NCBI RefSeq assembly: GCF_030758415.1
Contig: NZ_CP132334.1
Coordinates: 2,306,001-2,370,000 of the forward strand
Direction of reading: 5' to 3'
Length of the DNA stretch: 64,000 nt
From: Parvularcula sp. IMCC14364
Lineage (GTDB): Bacteria > Pseudomonadota > Alphaproteobacteria > Caulobacterales > Parvularculaceae
Of this stretch, positions 50,347 through 59,730 are shown in pieces; position 1 is the stretch's first letter; every line of letters begins with the position of its first letter. The position numbers and the translations under genes were made by a program. Below the pieces are notes generated by a model that was not told where the DNA came from, did not search any database, and saw nothing but the letters and a program-made list of their open reading frames with translations.

Positions 50347-51447
50347 GTGGACAAGTATAGTGAAGTGAATACTGCGATTGCGCTCGTCTATCAGGCAGTG
50401 ATGGCACCCGAACACTGGCCCAACGCACTTGCAGCAATTTCCAGCCTGCTTGAGGCCGACAAAGCCGTTTTTGTCACGGGCGACACTTCTTCTGTCATGG
50501 CGAGCACAGTCCAGCACAATCATGACCCTGAGCGCTTGCTAGCCTATAATGAAATTTATCATCGGCAGGATCCATGGTGGGGACCATTACAGAGCGTTCT
50601 GCCTGGCACGGCCATACACGTCCAGAAGTTGAAACCAATCTCTGAAATCACGCATACCGAGTATTATCACGATCACTTGGTCACGGCCGATATCGGCGAT
50701 TCACTTGTGTCTATTCTGGATGACAATGCCGGCATTCAGTCTGCCATCGGCTTTCAACGCAGACTGAAACAGGACGCCTTCACACCAGCGCAGGGCGCCA
50801 TGCTGCAGACACTCATCCCCCATCTGGTCAATGCCGTTAAGATGAACTGGCAATTGACCCAGCATGCGATCAGGGAAAGCCTTCAAATATCCGGTCAGGC
50901 ACCAGGGCTGGTACTGATCCTGGACGACAAGGGCCGCGTTCTGGGACCGGATAATGCAGCAGAGACTATAGCCGCCCGCACTTCAGTGCTGAAGGTTACC
51001 CATAACCGCCTGCAGGCCGCCGCACCCGCTGACCAGAACCGCCTGGAAGCTGCCCTGAACAGCGTACTGCATGAGGGGATCGGCCAGGCTTTTCCGCTGA
51101 AAGACCCCGGATATAATGCACCTGTGATTTTACGTGCCAGCCCGCTGCCCGAGGCTGCACAGATGCGCCTTCGCACCATGACAGACAATCTCGCCGTCAT
51201 CTGCGTTGACCTGCCAGTGACACCAACACTTTCCGGCGTGTTCGTGGTGTCTGAAACCTATGGCCTGTCTGCCAAGGAGCAGGCCCTGCTGACATCATTT
51301 TCCGAATCCTACAATCTGCGCGCAACTGCTGACGCACTGGACATCACCTATGAGACAGCACGCTGGCACTTGAAGCAGATCCTTGCCAAAACGGGTACGC
51401 ACAATCAGGCTGAACTGCTCGTAAAAACAGCTCAGGCAGCACGCTAA
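50347..51447 (+). CDS. LuxR-family transcriptional regulator
   Basis: This 366-residue regulator ends in a LuxR-type helix-turn-helix (about 302-362): YGLSAKEQALLTSF, then NLRATADALDITYETARWHLKQILAKTGTHNQAELL. The first 300 residues form a sensory region without a recognised acyl-homoserine-lactone pocket. It may contain a PAS-like segment near 190-290 (GLVLILDDKGRVLGPDNAAETI). Start is GTG 50347, with a GGGG stretch five bases upstream. It stands alone and is convergent with the reductase gene, so its targets cannot be inferred from context. Confidence 0.88.
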   Translation: MDKYSEVNTAIALVYQAVMAPEHWPNALAAISSLLEADKAVFVTGDTSSVMASTVQHNHDPERLLAYNEIYHRQDPWWGPLQSVLPGTAIHVQKLKPISEITHTEYYHDHLVTADIGDSLVSILDDNAGIQSAIGFQRRLKQDAFTPAQGAMLQTLIPHLVNAVKMNWQLTQHAIRESLQISGQAPGLVLILDDKGRVLGPDNAAETIAARTSVLKVTHNRLQAAAPADQNRLEAALNSVLHEGIGQAFPLKDPGYNAPVILRASPLPEAAQMRLRTMTDNLAVICVDLPVTPTLSGVFVVSETYGLSAKEQALLTSFSESYNLRATADALDITYETARWHLKQILAKTGTHNQAELLVKTAQAAR

Positions 51448-51512
51448 CGCCGACCAGATGACGCCTTATTTTTAAAATAATTTCTGCACAGACAGAATTA
51501 TTTAAGTCTCCC

Positions 51513-52736
51513 CTACCTCACCATAAAGTCTTTTACCGGCACGGTGTCGTCTGAGAGTTTTGCCTTGTCCAGTATTGTCCCCATCGGGATCAGCCGCTTG
51601 GCGAGCATGAATTCCTGGGGCCGGTTCACGGCATCGACAGCCAGCAGGCGCTCCCCGGCAAAGTAGAAGGCTGCGAAAGAGCGCCCGGCCTTCGGGTCAC
51701 CGCGCAGGACAATATCGTCATACCCCTCCGATAGCCCTGCAATCTGGAGTTTCAGGTCGAACTGATCGGACCAGAACCATGGCAGGCTGTTATAGGGCTT
51801 CGGCTTGCCGCAAATGGCCGCCGCCACAATTTTCGCCTGTTCGGTCGCATTGGGCACGGATTCAAGGCGCACCTGTCGGTCGTAAATTGGGTTATGGTGG
51901 CGGGTCACATCGCCTGCTGCATATATACCTGCTACGGACGTCTCGCCATGGGCATTGACGAGGACGCCATTGTCACACGCGATGCCTGCTGTTTGTGCAA
52001 GGGCCGTACAGGGATCAACGCCGATACCGACGATCACCATCTCCGCTGCAAAGGCACTGCCTTCTGCCGTGTTGACCGTCAGCACCCCCCTTTCTTCGCC
52101 GATAGCGCTGACCGCTTCGCCTTCAACAATCGTCACGCCCTCTTCACGGTGCACGCGGGCATAGAATGCCGACATCACCGGCGCGGTCACCCGCTGCAGG
52201 ATGCGCGGCATTGCCTCGATTACTGTAACTGACATGCCCTTTGCCGTCAGGCTGGCTGCGGTTTCAAGGCCAATATAGCCTCCCCCGATGATGACAGCCC
52301 GGCGGCCGGGGGCCATGCTGGCCTGAATTTTTTCCACATCTGCATAATTGCGCAGATAGAAGACACCCGGCAGTTCTGCTCCCGGCACAGGCAGATGGCG
52401 GACTTGCGCCCCGGTGGCGATGACCAGATGTGTATAATCATAGGCATCACCATTTTCCGCATGCACCAACCGCGCCTCCGGCTCAATCCGGCTGGCCCGG
52501 GTGCCAAGCGCAAACCGGATATCAGCCGCGGCATAGGCTTCAGCCGGACGGATCAGCAGGTCATCCAGACTTTTGTTACCGGCGAGAAAATCTTTCGACA
52601 ATGGCGGGCGATGATAGGGCAGCGCCGCTTCCTCCCCCAAAACGGCAATCTCGCCTGTCCAGCCTTCCTGCCGCAGGGAAAAGACCAGTTGGGCAGCAGC
52701 ATGGCTTGCGCCGATAATCAGGCATTTTTCTGTCAT
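51513..52736 (-). CDS. FAD-dependent NAD(P)H oxidoreductase (ferredoxin-reductase type)
   Basis: This 407-residue two-dinucleotide-binding flavoprotein belongs to the rhodocoxin/putidaredoxin-reductase group. The FAD motif is MTEKCLIIGASHAAAQL at the N-terminus, followed by LPYHRPPLSKDFL. The NAD motif is AVIIGGGYIGLETAASL (about 145-161). The second FAD motif is GIYAAGDVTRHHN. A reductase C-terminal domain follows (WFWSDQFDLKLQIAG). The frame is open to 52790, but ATG 52736 has GGAG nine bases upstream and starts right at the FAD fold. No ferredoxin, P450 or oxygenase gene is adjacent, so the electron acceptor is unknown. The 238 bases upstream hold no gene. Confidence 0.9.
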   Translation of the reverse strand: MTEKCLIIGASHAAAQLVFSLRQEGWTGEIAVLGEEAALPYHRPPLSKDFLAGNKSLDDLLIRPAEAYAAADIRFALGTRASRIEPEARLVHAENGDAYDYTHLVIATGAQVRHLPVPGAELPGVFYLRNYADVEKIQASMAPGRRAVIIGGGYIGLETAASLTAKGMSVTVIEAMPRILQRVTAPVMSAFYARVHREEGVTIVEGEAVSAIGEERGVLTVNTAEGSAFAAEMVIVGIGVDPCTALAQTAGIACDNGVLVNAHGETSVAGIYAAGDVTRHHNPIYDRQVRLESVPNATEQAKIVAAAICGKPKPYNSLPWFWSDQFDLKLQIAGLSEGYDDIVLRGDPKAGRSFAAFYFAGERLLAVDAVNRPQEFMLAKRLIPMGTILDKAKLSDDTVPVKDFMVR

Positions 52737-52974
52737 ATATGGGCTCCGTCTTCTTGCTGCCGTTGTTGCCCATGAGGCGTTGCAAGGCAATGCGGTGCTT
52801 TAGTGTAGCTGTCATCAGGTGCCACATAGTGCCTGTCAGGCGCTCACACGCATTTGCTGATAAAGCGCGCAGGTGCCGTCTGACTACTGCTTTTAGGCGC
52901 GCATACAGAGCACATAGCGATATGTATCTACTAGGCGCATACGCGATGACACCTGAGACACGCGCGGCAGACTG

Positions 52975-53178
52975 TCAGTCCTGATCGGACTTCTTGCTGG
53001 CCGCGCGCTGGGCCACTTCCGAGCCGCCCGCCATGATCAGGCCGAACAGCACGGCGAGCGCAATATTGTCGAACACGATCCAGATAAAGCCGAATACCAG
53101 CAGGAACGTGCCTATATTGAATGCACCGCGTGAGCGGGAATTGTTCTCGACGTCAGGCGTTTTCGTATCTTCGTTCAT
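52975..53178 (-). CDS. Small membrane protein, unknown function
   Basis: This is a 67-residue protein with a polar, charged N-terminus (MNEDTKTPDVENNSRSRG), a hydrophobic stretch of about 33 residues broken by a central Asp (TFLLVFGFIWIVFDNIALAVLFGLIMAGG region) and a charged tail. It probably has one long or two short membrane helices. The open frame extends to 53517, but that part is antisense to map, so ATG 53178 is the credible start. It is transcribed divergently from map. I do not recognise a family. Confidence 0.65.
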   Translation of the reverse strand: MNEDTKTPDVENNSRSRGAFNIGTFLLVFGFIWIVFDNIALAVLFGLIMAGGSEVAQRAASKKSDQD

Positions 53179-53283
53179 GGCGGCACTCACTGTCTGATTG
53201 ACCCAGCATATTCGCCGTAGCCTGCGGCGTAAAGAACGCCTCCCTGCTTCACATTTGCGGCCAAGCCGCTTACATTCGCCTTT

Positions 53284-54129
53284 ATGACAGACACAATGAC
53301 AGAAGCACCCCGGCGCACCGGGGAAATTCGCCTGCACACGGCGGAAGATTTTGCAGGCATGCGCAAGGCCGGAAAGCTGGCTGCGTCCTGCCTTGATATG
53401 CTGGCAGAGCATGTGAAGCCGGGGGTTGCAACAGAAGACCTGGACCGCCGCGCCTATGAATTCGTGATGGATCACGGCGCTGTGCCGGCGACTATAGGTT
53501 ATCGCGGCTATCGGCATTCCACCTGCATTTCACTGAACCATGTAATCTGCCATGGCATTCCCGGCCCCAAGAAGCTGAAAGACGGGGATATTGCCAATAT
53601 CGATGTAACCGTGATCGTTGATGGCTGGCATGGGGACACCAGCCGAATGTTCTTTGCCGGCGAGCCAAAAGTGCTGGCCAAACGGCTGACGGATGTCACC
53701 TTTGAGTCCCTCTGGAAAGGCATCAAGGCCGTGAAACCGGGCAACACCTTGCGCGATATTGGCCGGGCCATCCAGAGTCATGCGGAAGCTGCCGGATTCT
53801 CTGTTGTCCGCGATTTCTGTGGCCATGGGCTGGGCCGCGTCTTCCATGATGCGCCGAATGTTGTGCATTATGCGGAATACCGCGACAGCTTTTTGCAGAT
53901 TCACCGTGCGCCGGATATTCCCCTGCGCGAGGGCATGTTTTTTACCATTGAGCCAATGATCAATGCGGGCAAGCCGGATGTGAAAATGCTAAAAGACGGC
54001 TGGACCGCCGTGACGCGGGATCGTTCCCTCACGGCACAGTTTGAACATTCCATTGGCGTTACGGCAGACGGTTTTGAAGTCTTCACCGCCTCACCCAAGG
54101 GCCTGGATCAGCCCCCATACGCGATCTGA
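53284..54129 (+). CDS. map: Methionine aminopeptidase, type I
   Basis: This 281-residue enzyme removes the N-terminal methionine from new proteins. All metal ligands of the family are visible: Asp107 (NIDVTV), Asp118 (HGDTSRMF), His181 (CGHGLG), Glu223 (FTIEPM) and Glu254 (QFEHS), plus the substrate-binding His90 (VICHGIP). Its length is slightly above the usual 250-265 because of a short N-terminal extension. It is 12 bases from radC, an adjacency often seen in alphaproteobacteria. Confidence 0.96.
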   Translation: MTDTMTEAPRRTGEIRLHTAEDFAGMRKAGKLAASCLDMLAEHVKPGVATEDLDRRAYEFVMDHGAVPATIGYRGYRHSTCISLNHVICHGIPGPKKLKDGDIANIDVTVIVDGWHGDTSRMFFAGEPKVLAKRLTDVTFESLWKGIKAVKPGNTLRDIGRAIQSHAEAAGFSVVRDFCGHGLGRVFHDAPNVVHYAEYRDSFLQIHRAPDIPLREGMFFTIEPMINAGKPDVKMLKDGWTAVTRDRSLTAQFEHSIGVTADGFEVFTASPKGLDQPPYAI

Positions 54130-54141
54130 TGGCGCGAGCCG

Positions 54142-54840
54142 ATGACTGAGGGCGAGGGCAATTCTCAAGCCAATCATATGGTCGGCCATCGCGACCGGTT
54201 ACGCCAGCGCTTTGTCAAAGCCGGTGTTGATGGTGTGCAAGACTATGAGTTGCTGGAACTTGTTCTGTTTCGGGCGATCCCGCGCCGGGACGTGAAGCCC
54301 CTTGCCAAGGAGCTGATCGAGCGGTTCGGCAGTTTTGCCGATGTGCTGGCCGCGCCCTCTGCCCGGCTGCAGGAGGTAAAGGGCATTTCCGAAAAAGTAG
54401 TGACGGAGCTGAAAATTGTACAGGCGGCGGCGCTCAAACTCTCACAACAGAATATCCTGAAACGGCAGGTGCTGTCTTCCTGGCAGGCGCTCATAGATTA
54501 CTGCACAGCAGCGACAGCCTATGAAAAAATAGAGCAGTTCCGCATCCTTTTTCTGGACAACAAGAATGCACTGATTGCGGATGAAAAACAGCAAACCGGC
54601 ACGGTAAATCATACGCCGGTTTACCCGCGCGAGGTCGTGAAACGCGCCCTGGCCCTGGATGCTTCCGCCATCATTCTGGTACATAATCATCCATCCGGCG
54701 ACCCGACGCCTTCGGGCGCAGATATTCAGATGACAGCACAAATTGTGCAGGCGGCCAAACCGCTGGGCATCAGGGTGCATGACCATCTGGTGATCGGCCG
54801 GGGGCAGCATTACAGCTTCCGCACGGAAGGCCTGCTGTGA
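54142..54840 (+). CDS. radC: RadC-family JAB/MPN-domain protein
   Basis: This 232-residue protein has an N-terminal helix-hairpin-helix-like region ([40 protein letters not shown]). A C-terminal MPN domain carries the full metal motif [14 protein letters not shown] (181-194). Once linked to DNA repair, the family's actual role is unsettled. Start is ATG 54142, just after map and probably co-transcribed with it. Confidence 0.93.
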   Translation: MTEGEGNSQANHMVGHRDRLRQRFVKAGVDGVQDYELLELVLFRAIPRRDVKPLAKELIERFGSFADVLAAPSARLQEVKGISEKVVTELKIVQAAALKLSQQNILKRQVLSSWQALIDYCTAATAYEKIEQFRILFLDNKNALIADEKQQTGTVNHTPVYPREVVKRALALDASAIILVHNHPSGDPTPSGADIQMTAQIVQAAKPLGIRVHDHLVIGRGQHYSFRTEGLL

Positions 54841-54948
54841 ACAAGTAGCTGCGCGGCATGATTCTTGATGCCCCATTATCAATGACTTTGCCCACTGCGC
54901 CATCCGGGTTAGGCTGGGACAAGTTGTGTATAAAATGAGGACGAAAAC

Positions 54949-55167
54949 ATGTCTGACAAACCGACCGAAGGCCGCATCCGTATTGAACTGGCACAGTTCA
55001 TGTACGCGCGGAACATCGACCTGCAGGATCTTTACCGCGCCATCGGCGCAGATCCGGCGCAGTGCAGCGAAGGCGCACTCTCTCACATGGCCGGCATCAT
55101 CGACGGGATCGAGCTCGCCTCCTCCCGCATTCGCCAGCATGGCGTAGACGATTGGGCCAAATCCTGA
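54949..55167 (+). CDS. Small conserved-looking protein, unknown function
   Basis: This is a 72-residue protein preceded by a good GAGGA ribosome site, with codon use like its neighbours. It has an amphipathic N-terminal half (IRIELAQFMYARNIDLQDLYRAI) and no signal or membrane segment. It lies between radC and the ribbon-helix-helix gene on the same strand. I do not recognise a family. Confidence 0.6.
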   Translation: MSDKPTEGRIRIELAQFMYARNIDLQDLYRAIGADPAQCSEGALSHMAGIIDGIELASSRIRQHGVDDWAKS

Positions 55168-55200
55168 TCTTCTGCCGCCAATACGACCTTTGGCGCAGTA

Positions 55201-55425
55201 ATGAAAAAAAGATCAGTTTCAATCGCGGGGCACCGCACCAGCATTTCCCTTGAACAGCCGTTCTGGGATGAGCTTTCGCGCCTCGCCACGCTGGAGGCGC
55301 GCTCGCTTGCCAGCCTGATTGCGCAAATAGATCGCGAGCGCATGAGCGCGGCAGACCCGCACAACCTCTCCTCTGCCTTGCGCCTTTACATCCTGAAACG
55401 CTTGAAAGAAGAATCTGCAAAATAA
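55201..55425 (+). CDS. Ribbon-helix-helix domain protein
   Basis: This 74-residue protein has the pattern of small alphaproteobacterial ribbon-helix-helix proteins: a short strand KRSVSIAGHRTSISLEQPFW, then helices WDELSRLATLEARSLASLIAQID and NLSSALRLYILKRLKEE. Such proteins usually bind DNA as dimers, with the first strand entering the major groove. It follows the 72-residue gene by 33 bases and may share its transcript. No toxin partner is seen. Confidence 0.78.
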   Translation: MKKRSVSIAGHRTSISLEQPFWDELSRLATLEARSLASLIAQIDRERMSAADPHNLSSALRLYILKRLKEESAK

Positions 55426-55504
55426 TGGGCAGATGATCGCGATAGGCCGCGGATTGCCCGGATTGGCGCTGGCAGAAATCCCGAAGCATGGTAGGTAAAA
55501 TTCC

Positions 55505-57175
55505 ATGCCCACCCGTCCGCTCAAACCGCATTCGAGCAGTTCCCGCATCCGCCTGTGGCTGCGCCATTCCCTGCAACGCGGGGCGAATATTGCCAATTAC
55601 AAAGTCTGGATACTGGCTGTCGTGATTGGCCTGATTACCGCCCACGGAGTCATGGCTTTTACGCAAGGCATCGAGTGGCTGACCCGGCTTGCCTATGGCG
55701 AGGGCACACGGATGATCGCCAGCTCGGCACGCGAACTTGATCCTGGCCGCATCTGGCTGGCGCCGGTGATCGGCGGCGTACTCGTCGGGGTGCTACTCTA
55801 TCTTGCAAGACGGCTGAAATGGCTGCCGGACACCAAATGCCAGGGCGTTGCCGAAGTAATTGAAGCGCGCGCTGGCCCACCGGGTCATGTTTCCTTCCGG
55901 GCCGGAATGGCCAATACGCTGATTGCCACGCTGGCCCTTGGCTCTGGTGCCTCTGCCGGTCGGGAAGGCCCGGCGGTGCTGTTTGGGGGAGCGATTTCCA
56001 CCGCCCTGTCAGAGCGCTGGAAAATCTCCGGCAAGGATGCCCGCACACTGCTTGGCTGCGGGGCCGCCGCCGCCGTGGCCGCGAGTTTCAATGCGCCCAT
56101 TGCCGGGGTCCTGTTTGCGCTGGAAGTCGTGCTCGGCAATTACGCGCTGTCGATCTTCGGGCCGGTCGCGCTCGCCAGCATTACAGCCACCATTGTGGTG
56201 CAGTCCTATCAGCGTTTTTTCGATCTGGATGTGCACGGATTTCTTGTGCCTATCTATGGCACCTCCGGTCTTGCGGATTTTCCGCTGGCGGCCTTTCTCG
56301 GCATAATCTGCGGCATTGTCGCCTTCTCGTTTCTGCAACTCACAGCCTCGTGCCAGAAATGGGTCAGGCGCAAGATTGCAAAATATAAAATCGAACCGGC
56401 CCTTTTACCCCCTGTCGCCGGGGTCTTTATGGGCACTGTGGCACTGTATTTTCCAGAAGTGCTGGGCGTTGGTTATGAAGCGACAACGGAAGCGCTTTAT
56501 GGCAGCTATTCCATCTTGCTGCTGACTGCTCTCCTCATCCTGAAAATTGTGGCGACCGCTGTTTGCCTGTCCTGTCGCTTCGGGACGGGCGTGTTTTCTG
56601 GCGGCATCTTTTTTGGCGCCATTTCCGGGGCAGCCTATGGGGCAACACTGGCGCTGTTCATTCCCGATATTGCGGCCAGTCCGACATTTTATGCGATGGT
56701 CGGCATGGGTGCCGTTTCCGGCGCGATTCTCGGAGCGCCGATCTCGACCACGCTGATCGTTTTTGAATTGACTGGTGACTATCAGATGACGGTGGCGCTG
56801 ATGTTTGCGGTGGGCATTGCGACCATGATTGCGCAGGCGACGTTCGGCAGTTCCTGGTTCCACTGGCAGCTAAACCAGCGTGGCTATGACCTCTCCGAAG
56901 GGCCACAGGGCGTTATTCTCCAGACCATACGGGTGCGCGATGTGATGCGGACCATGCCTGCCGATGCAGCGCCGCTCGATGACAAGGCGGAGCGGGTATA
57001 CGCCTCCCACTCTCTGGGAGAAGCACTGGCGATGATGCGGGAGAAAGATCTCGATGGGATGCCGGTCACGACGGCCAAGGATCGTAACCACGTTATCGGC
57101 TATATTACGCAGGTGCGCGCGCTCGCGGTCTATAACCGCGCCTTGATCGACAGCCATGTGGAACACCACCGCTGA
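55505..57175 (+). CDS. ClC-family chloride channel/antiporter with C-terminal CBS region
   Basis: This 556-residue inner-membrane protein has the ClC fold: about ten hydrophobic segments with GSGASAGREGP (146-156), NAPIAGVLFALEVVLG and GMGAVSGAILGAPISTTLIVFELTG. The gating glutamate is kept (Glu154 in GREGP). The anion-filter segment that is GSGIP in E. coli ClcA appears as CQGVAEV near 112-118, and the GxFxP loop reads GVFSGG, so ion selectivity may differ. After about residue 475 comes a CBS-like region (IRVRDVMRT, SLGEALAMMREKDLDGMPVT). It is a stand-alone gene after the small-protein pair. Confidence 0.9.
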   Translation: MPTRPLKPHSSSSRIRLWLRHSLQRGANIANYKVWILAVVIGLITAHGVMAFTQGIEWLTRLAYGEGTRMIASSARELDPGRIWLAPVIGGVLVGVLLYLARRLKWLPDTKCQGVAEVIEARAGPPGHVSFRAGMANTLIATLALGSGASAGREGPAVLFGGAISTALSERWKISGKDARTLLGCGAAAAVAASFNAPIAGVLFALEVVLGNYALSIFGPVALASITATIVVQSYQRFFDLDVHGFLVPIYGTSGLADFPLAAFLGIICGIVAFSFLQLTASCQKWVRRKIAKYKIEPALLPPVAGVFMGTVALYFPEVLGVGYEATTEALYGSYSILLLTALLILKIVATAVCLSCRFGTGVFSGGIFFGAISGAAYGATLALFIPDIAASPTFYAMVGMGAVSGAILGAPISTTLIVFELTGDYQMTVALMFAVGIATMIAQATFGSSWFHWQLNQRGYDLSEGPQGVILQTIRVRDVMRTMPADAAPLDDKAERVYASHSLGEALAMMREKDLDGMPVTTAKDRNHVIGYITQVRALAVYNRALIDSHVEHHR

Positions 57176-57250
57176 CCGGCAGCCGCATTGCTGTCTTGCA
57201 TCCGGATGAAAGACAGGCGAGATTACCTCAAAATAACAGGAGGGTTGGAT

Positions 57251-58510
57251 ATGCTGACTTTGAGAACATCCATAATTGCGCTGACAGGCGTCTTGATGCT
57301 GGCAGCTTGCGGGCAGAACACCGAAACAGACGCCGGGAACGGTGAAGGAGACAGCGCCGCTTCAACCGCAGCAGCGGATTATGCCGCAACCTTGCGGGCG
57401 CAGTTTCTGGACGCCCAGCCCGGTGACGTGATTGAAATCCCGGCTGGTAATTACAGCTTTGACCGCAGCCTCTCGCTCTCCGTGGATAATGTGACAATCC
57501 GGGGTGCCGGGATGGATGAAACTGTTCTCTCCTTCAAGGGACAGGTTGCCGGGGCCGAAGGGCTCTTGGTCACGGGTGACAATTTCACGATTGAGAATCT
57601 GGCGATTGAAGATACCAAAGGGGATGCGCTGAAAATCAACGAAAGCAAAAATGTCGTCATTCGCGGTGTCCGCACTGCGTGGAACGGTGAGCCCAAAACC
57701 TCCAACGGAGCGTATGGCATGTATCCGGTTCAATGTGAAAATGTACTGATTGAAGACAGTGTCGCAATCGGTGCTTCTGATGCCGGTATCTATGTCGGCC
57801 AGTCACGGAACATCATTGTGCGTCGTAATCGCGTGGAATATAATGTTGCCGGTCTGGAAATCGAGAATTCCATCGGAGCCGATGTGTACGAAAACATCGC
57901 CACCAATAATACGGGCGGCATTCTCGTGTTCAACATGCCGAACCTGCCACAGCCCGGCTATGGCACACGGGTCTATAATAACGACGTTTATGAGAATAAT
58001 ACGCGCAATTTCGGCCATCCTGGCACCCCGGTGGCCAGTGTGCCGGCTGGCTCCGGTGTCGTCATTAACTCCAATGACAAGGTTGAAATTTTCGATAACC
58101 GGATTGCTGACAACAAGACAGCCAACATCATTATCTCCAGCGTTTATTCTGCCGGGTATGAAGGGCTCTCAACACAGGAAGATTTCGATCCTTATCCAGA
58201 GGGTATTTTCGTGCATGGCAATGAACTTTCTGGCGGTGGAAATGCTCCTGACGGTCTCGACCTGAAAGCCCTGAAAACCATGATGTTTGGTCTGAACGGT
58301 AGCTTCCCTGATGTTCTCTGGGATGGTTATGTGAACATGGACAAATATCCTGACGGTGTTCTGGCCGGTGAGGACCGTATCTGCATTGATAATGGTGATG
58401 TGGAAGTCCTGAATGTGGATATGCCAAACGGCAATGATAACCCGACAGTAGATACAGCCCAGCATAATTGTACGCTGGAGCGCCTGCCTGCGGTCAGTCT
58501 GGATCTCTGA
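57251..58510 (+). CDS. Parallel beta-helix repeat lipoprotein
   Basis: This 419-residue exported lipoprotein has the lipobox LAAC near residue 20. It then has a right-handed parallel beta-helix made of repeats such as NFTIENLAIEDTKGDALKI, NVVIRGVRTAWN, NVLIEDSVAIGASDAGIYV and NIIVRRNRVEYNVAGLEI. ATG 57251 has AGGAGG just upstream; the longer open frame to 57188 is not needed. Its stop overlaps the next start (TGATG), so it is coupled to a diheme cytochrome gene. I recall this pair as a recurring, uncharacterised gene couple (beta-helix protein plus HNE_0200/SO2930-type cytochrome). The function is unknown. Confidence 0.85.
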   Translation: MLTLRTSIIALTGVLMLAACGQNTETDAGNGEGDSAASTAAADYAATLRAQFLDAQPGDVIEIPAGNYSFDRSLSLSVDNVTIRGAGMDETVLSFKGQVAGAEGLLVTGDNFTIENLAIEDTKGDALKINESKNVVIRGVRTAWNGEPKTSNGAYGMYPVQCENVLIEDSVAIGASDAGIYVGQSRNIIVRRNRVEYNVAGLEIENSIGADVYENIATNNTGGILVFNMPNLPQPGYGTRVYNNDVYENNTRNFGHPGTPVASVPAGSGVVINSNDKVEIFDNRIADNKTANIIISSVYSAGYEGLSTQEDFDPYPEGIFVHGNELSGGGNAPDGLDLKALKTMMFGLNGSFPDVLWDGYVNMDKYPDGVLAGEDRICIDNGDVEVLNVDMPNGNDNPTVDTAQHNCTLERLPAVSLDL

Positions 58511-59649
58511 TGAAAACGTTTCTCGGTTCCTGTCTGGCGCTGGTGGTTCTGACAGCCTGCTCTGGTGAGCAGGCCCAGCCTGTGTTCCATGCTGACACCA
58601 ACCCCGATACCTTGAGCGCCTGGGGGCAGGTGACCATTGCCGATGGCACGCTGGCCCTGTCAGAAAACGTGATGCCGTATGATCTGAATACACCACTTTT
58701 TTCAGACTACGCCCACAAGCTGCGCACTGTCTGGCTGCCCGATGGCACAAAAGCTGCCTATCGCGAGGGTGAGGTTCTGGATTTTCCAGTTGGCACCGTC
58801 ATCACCAAGACATTCTATTACGAGACGCCTGAAGGCGATTTTGAGGGACTGGTGCTGAAATCTGACGGACCGGACGGGTTGCCTGAAAACAAACTGACGC
58901 TGGAAAATGTGCGGCTGATTGAAACGCGGGTGCTGGCCCGGCGCGAGAGCGGCTGGGTCGCCCTGCCCTATGTCTGGAACGACGATCAGACAGATGCCAT
59001 GTTGCAGCGAGCCGGCGAAATCAAACGCCTGACGCTGGTCAGGGATGCGGCTATGGAAGACGCGGCAGAGTTCGCCTATCTGGTGCCGGATGTGAACCAG
59101 TGTGCCGGCTGCCACGCCACCAATGCAACAACTCGCGCCATCCAGCCGATTGGCCCCAAAGCACGCCACCTGAATGGCCCGTTCGTTTATGATAGCGGTG
59201 CAGAAAACCAGCTTGTTCACTGGCAATCAGCAGGTCTGCTTGAAAGCGCCCCCGCCCCGCATAATGCGCCGCGCAATGCTGTCTGGACAGATACTTCAAA
59301 AAGCCTGGATCGGCGCGCGCGCGCTTATCTCGATGCCAACTGTGCGCATTGTCACAATACTGTCGGAGCGGCAGACACGTCAGGGCTGCATCTGGAGCCT
59401 GATGATCCGTATGGACCTAATCTGGGTATCTGCAAAACACCGATTGCGGCAGGCACGGGCACAGGCGGGCGGCATTTTGACATTGTGCCAGGCGATCCGG
59501 ATGCGTCCATTTTCACCTACAGGATGGCCTCGACCAATCCGGCTGAGATGATGCCGGAACTTGGCCGCTCCCTTGCCCATGATGAAGGTGTTGAGTTGAT
59601 TGTCGCCTGGATTGAAAGCCTTGAGGGCGGGTGCACGTCAGACCTTTAG
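58510..59649 (+). CDS. Diheme c-type cytochrome lipoprotein (SO2930/HNE_0200-like)
   Basis: This 379-residue protein has the lipobox LTAC near residue 17 and two heme-c attachment motifs, CAGCH (about residue 200) and CAHCH (about residue 280). The N-terminal domain (MPYDLNTPLFSDYAHKLRTVWLP, FPVGTVITKTFYYE) is the region I associate with the SO2930/HNE_0200 family. The C-terminal part ends in a cytochrome-like MMPELGRSLAHDEGVELIVAWI. It is translationally coupled to the beta-helix gene. A periplasmic, membrane-anchored electron carrier or oxidase is likely; the substrate is unknown. Confidence 0.85.
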   Translation: MKTFLGSCLALVVLTACSGEQAQPVFHADTNPDTLSAWGQVTIADGTLALSENVMPYDLNTPLFSDYAHKLRTVWLPDGTKAAYREGEVLDFPVGTVITKTFYYETPEGDFEGLVLKSDGPDGLPENKLTLENVRLIETRVLARRESGWVALPYVWNDDQTDAMLQRAGEIKRLTLVRDAAMEDAAEFAYLVPDVNQCAGCHATNATTRAIQPIGPKARHLNGPFVYDSGAENQLVHWQSAGLLESAPAPHNAPRNAVWTDTSKSLDRRARAYLDANCAHCHNTVGAADTSGLHLEPDDPYGPNLGICKTPIAAGTGTGGRHFDIVPGDPDASIFTYRMASTNPAEMMPELGRSLAHDEGVELIVAWIESLEGGCTSDL

Positions 59650-59730
59650 GCCCTCCTGCTCCCCACCGTGCTGCATATGCCGTGAACGCCCTCTAGCTCG
59701 ACCGTCACCAGACAGCGCCCGGACTGGGGA

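Noticed and set aside
53179-53517. N-terminal extension of the small membrane protein to 180 residues
   Set aside because: The extra part is antisense to map and its promoter, is Cys/Arg-rich, and does not look like coding sequence.
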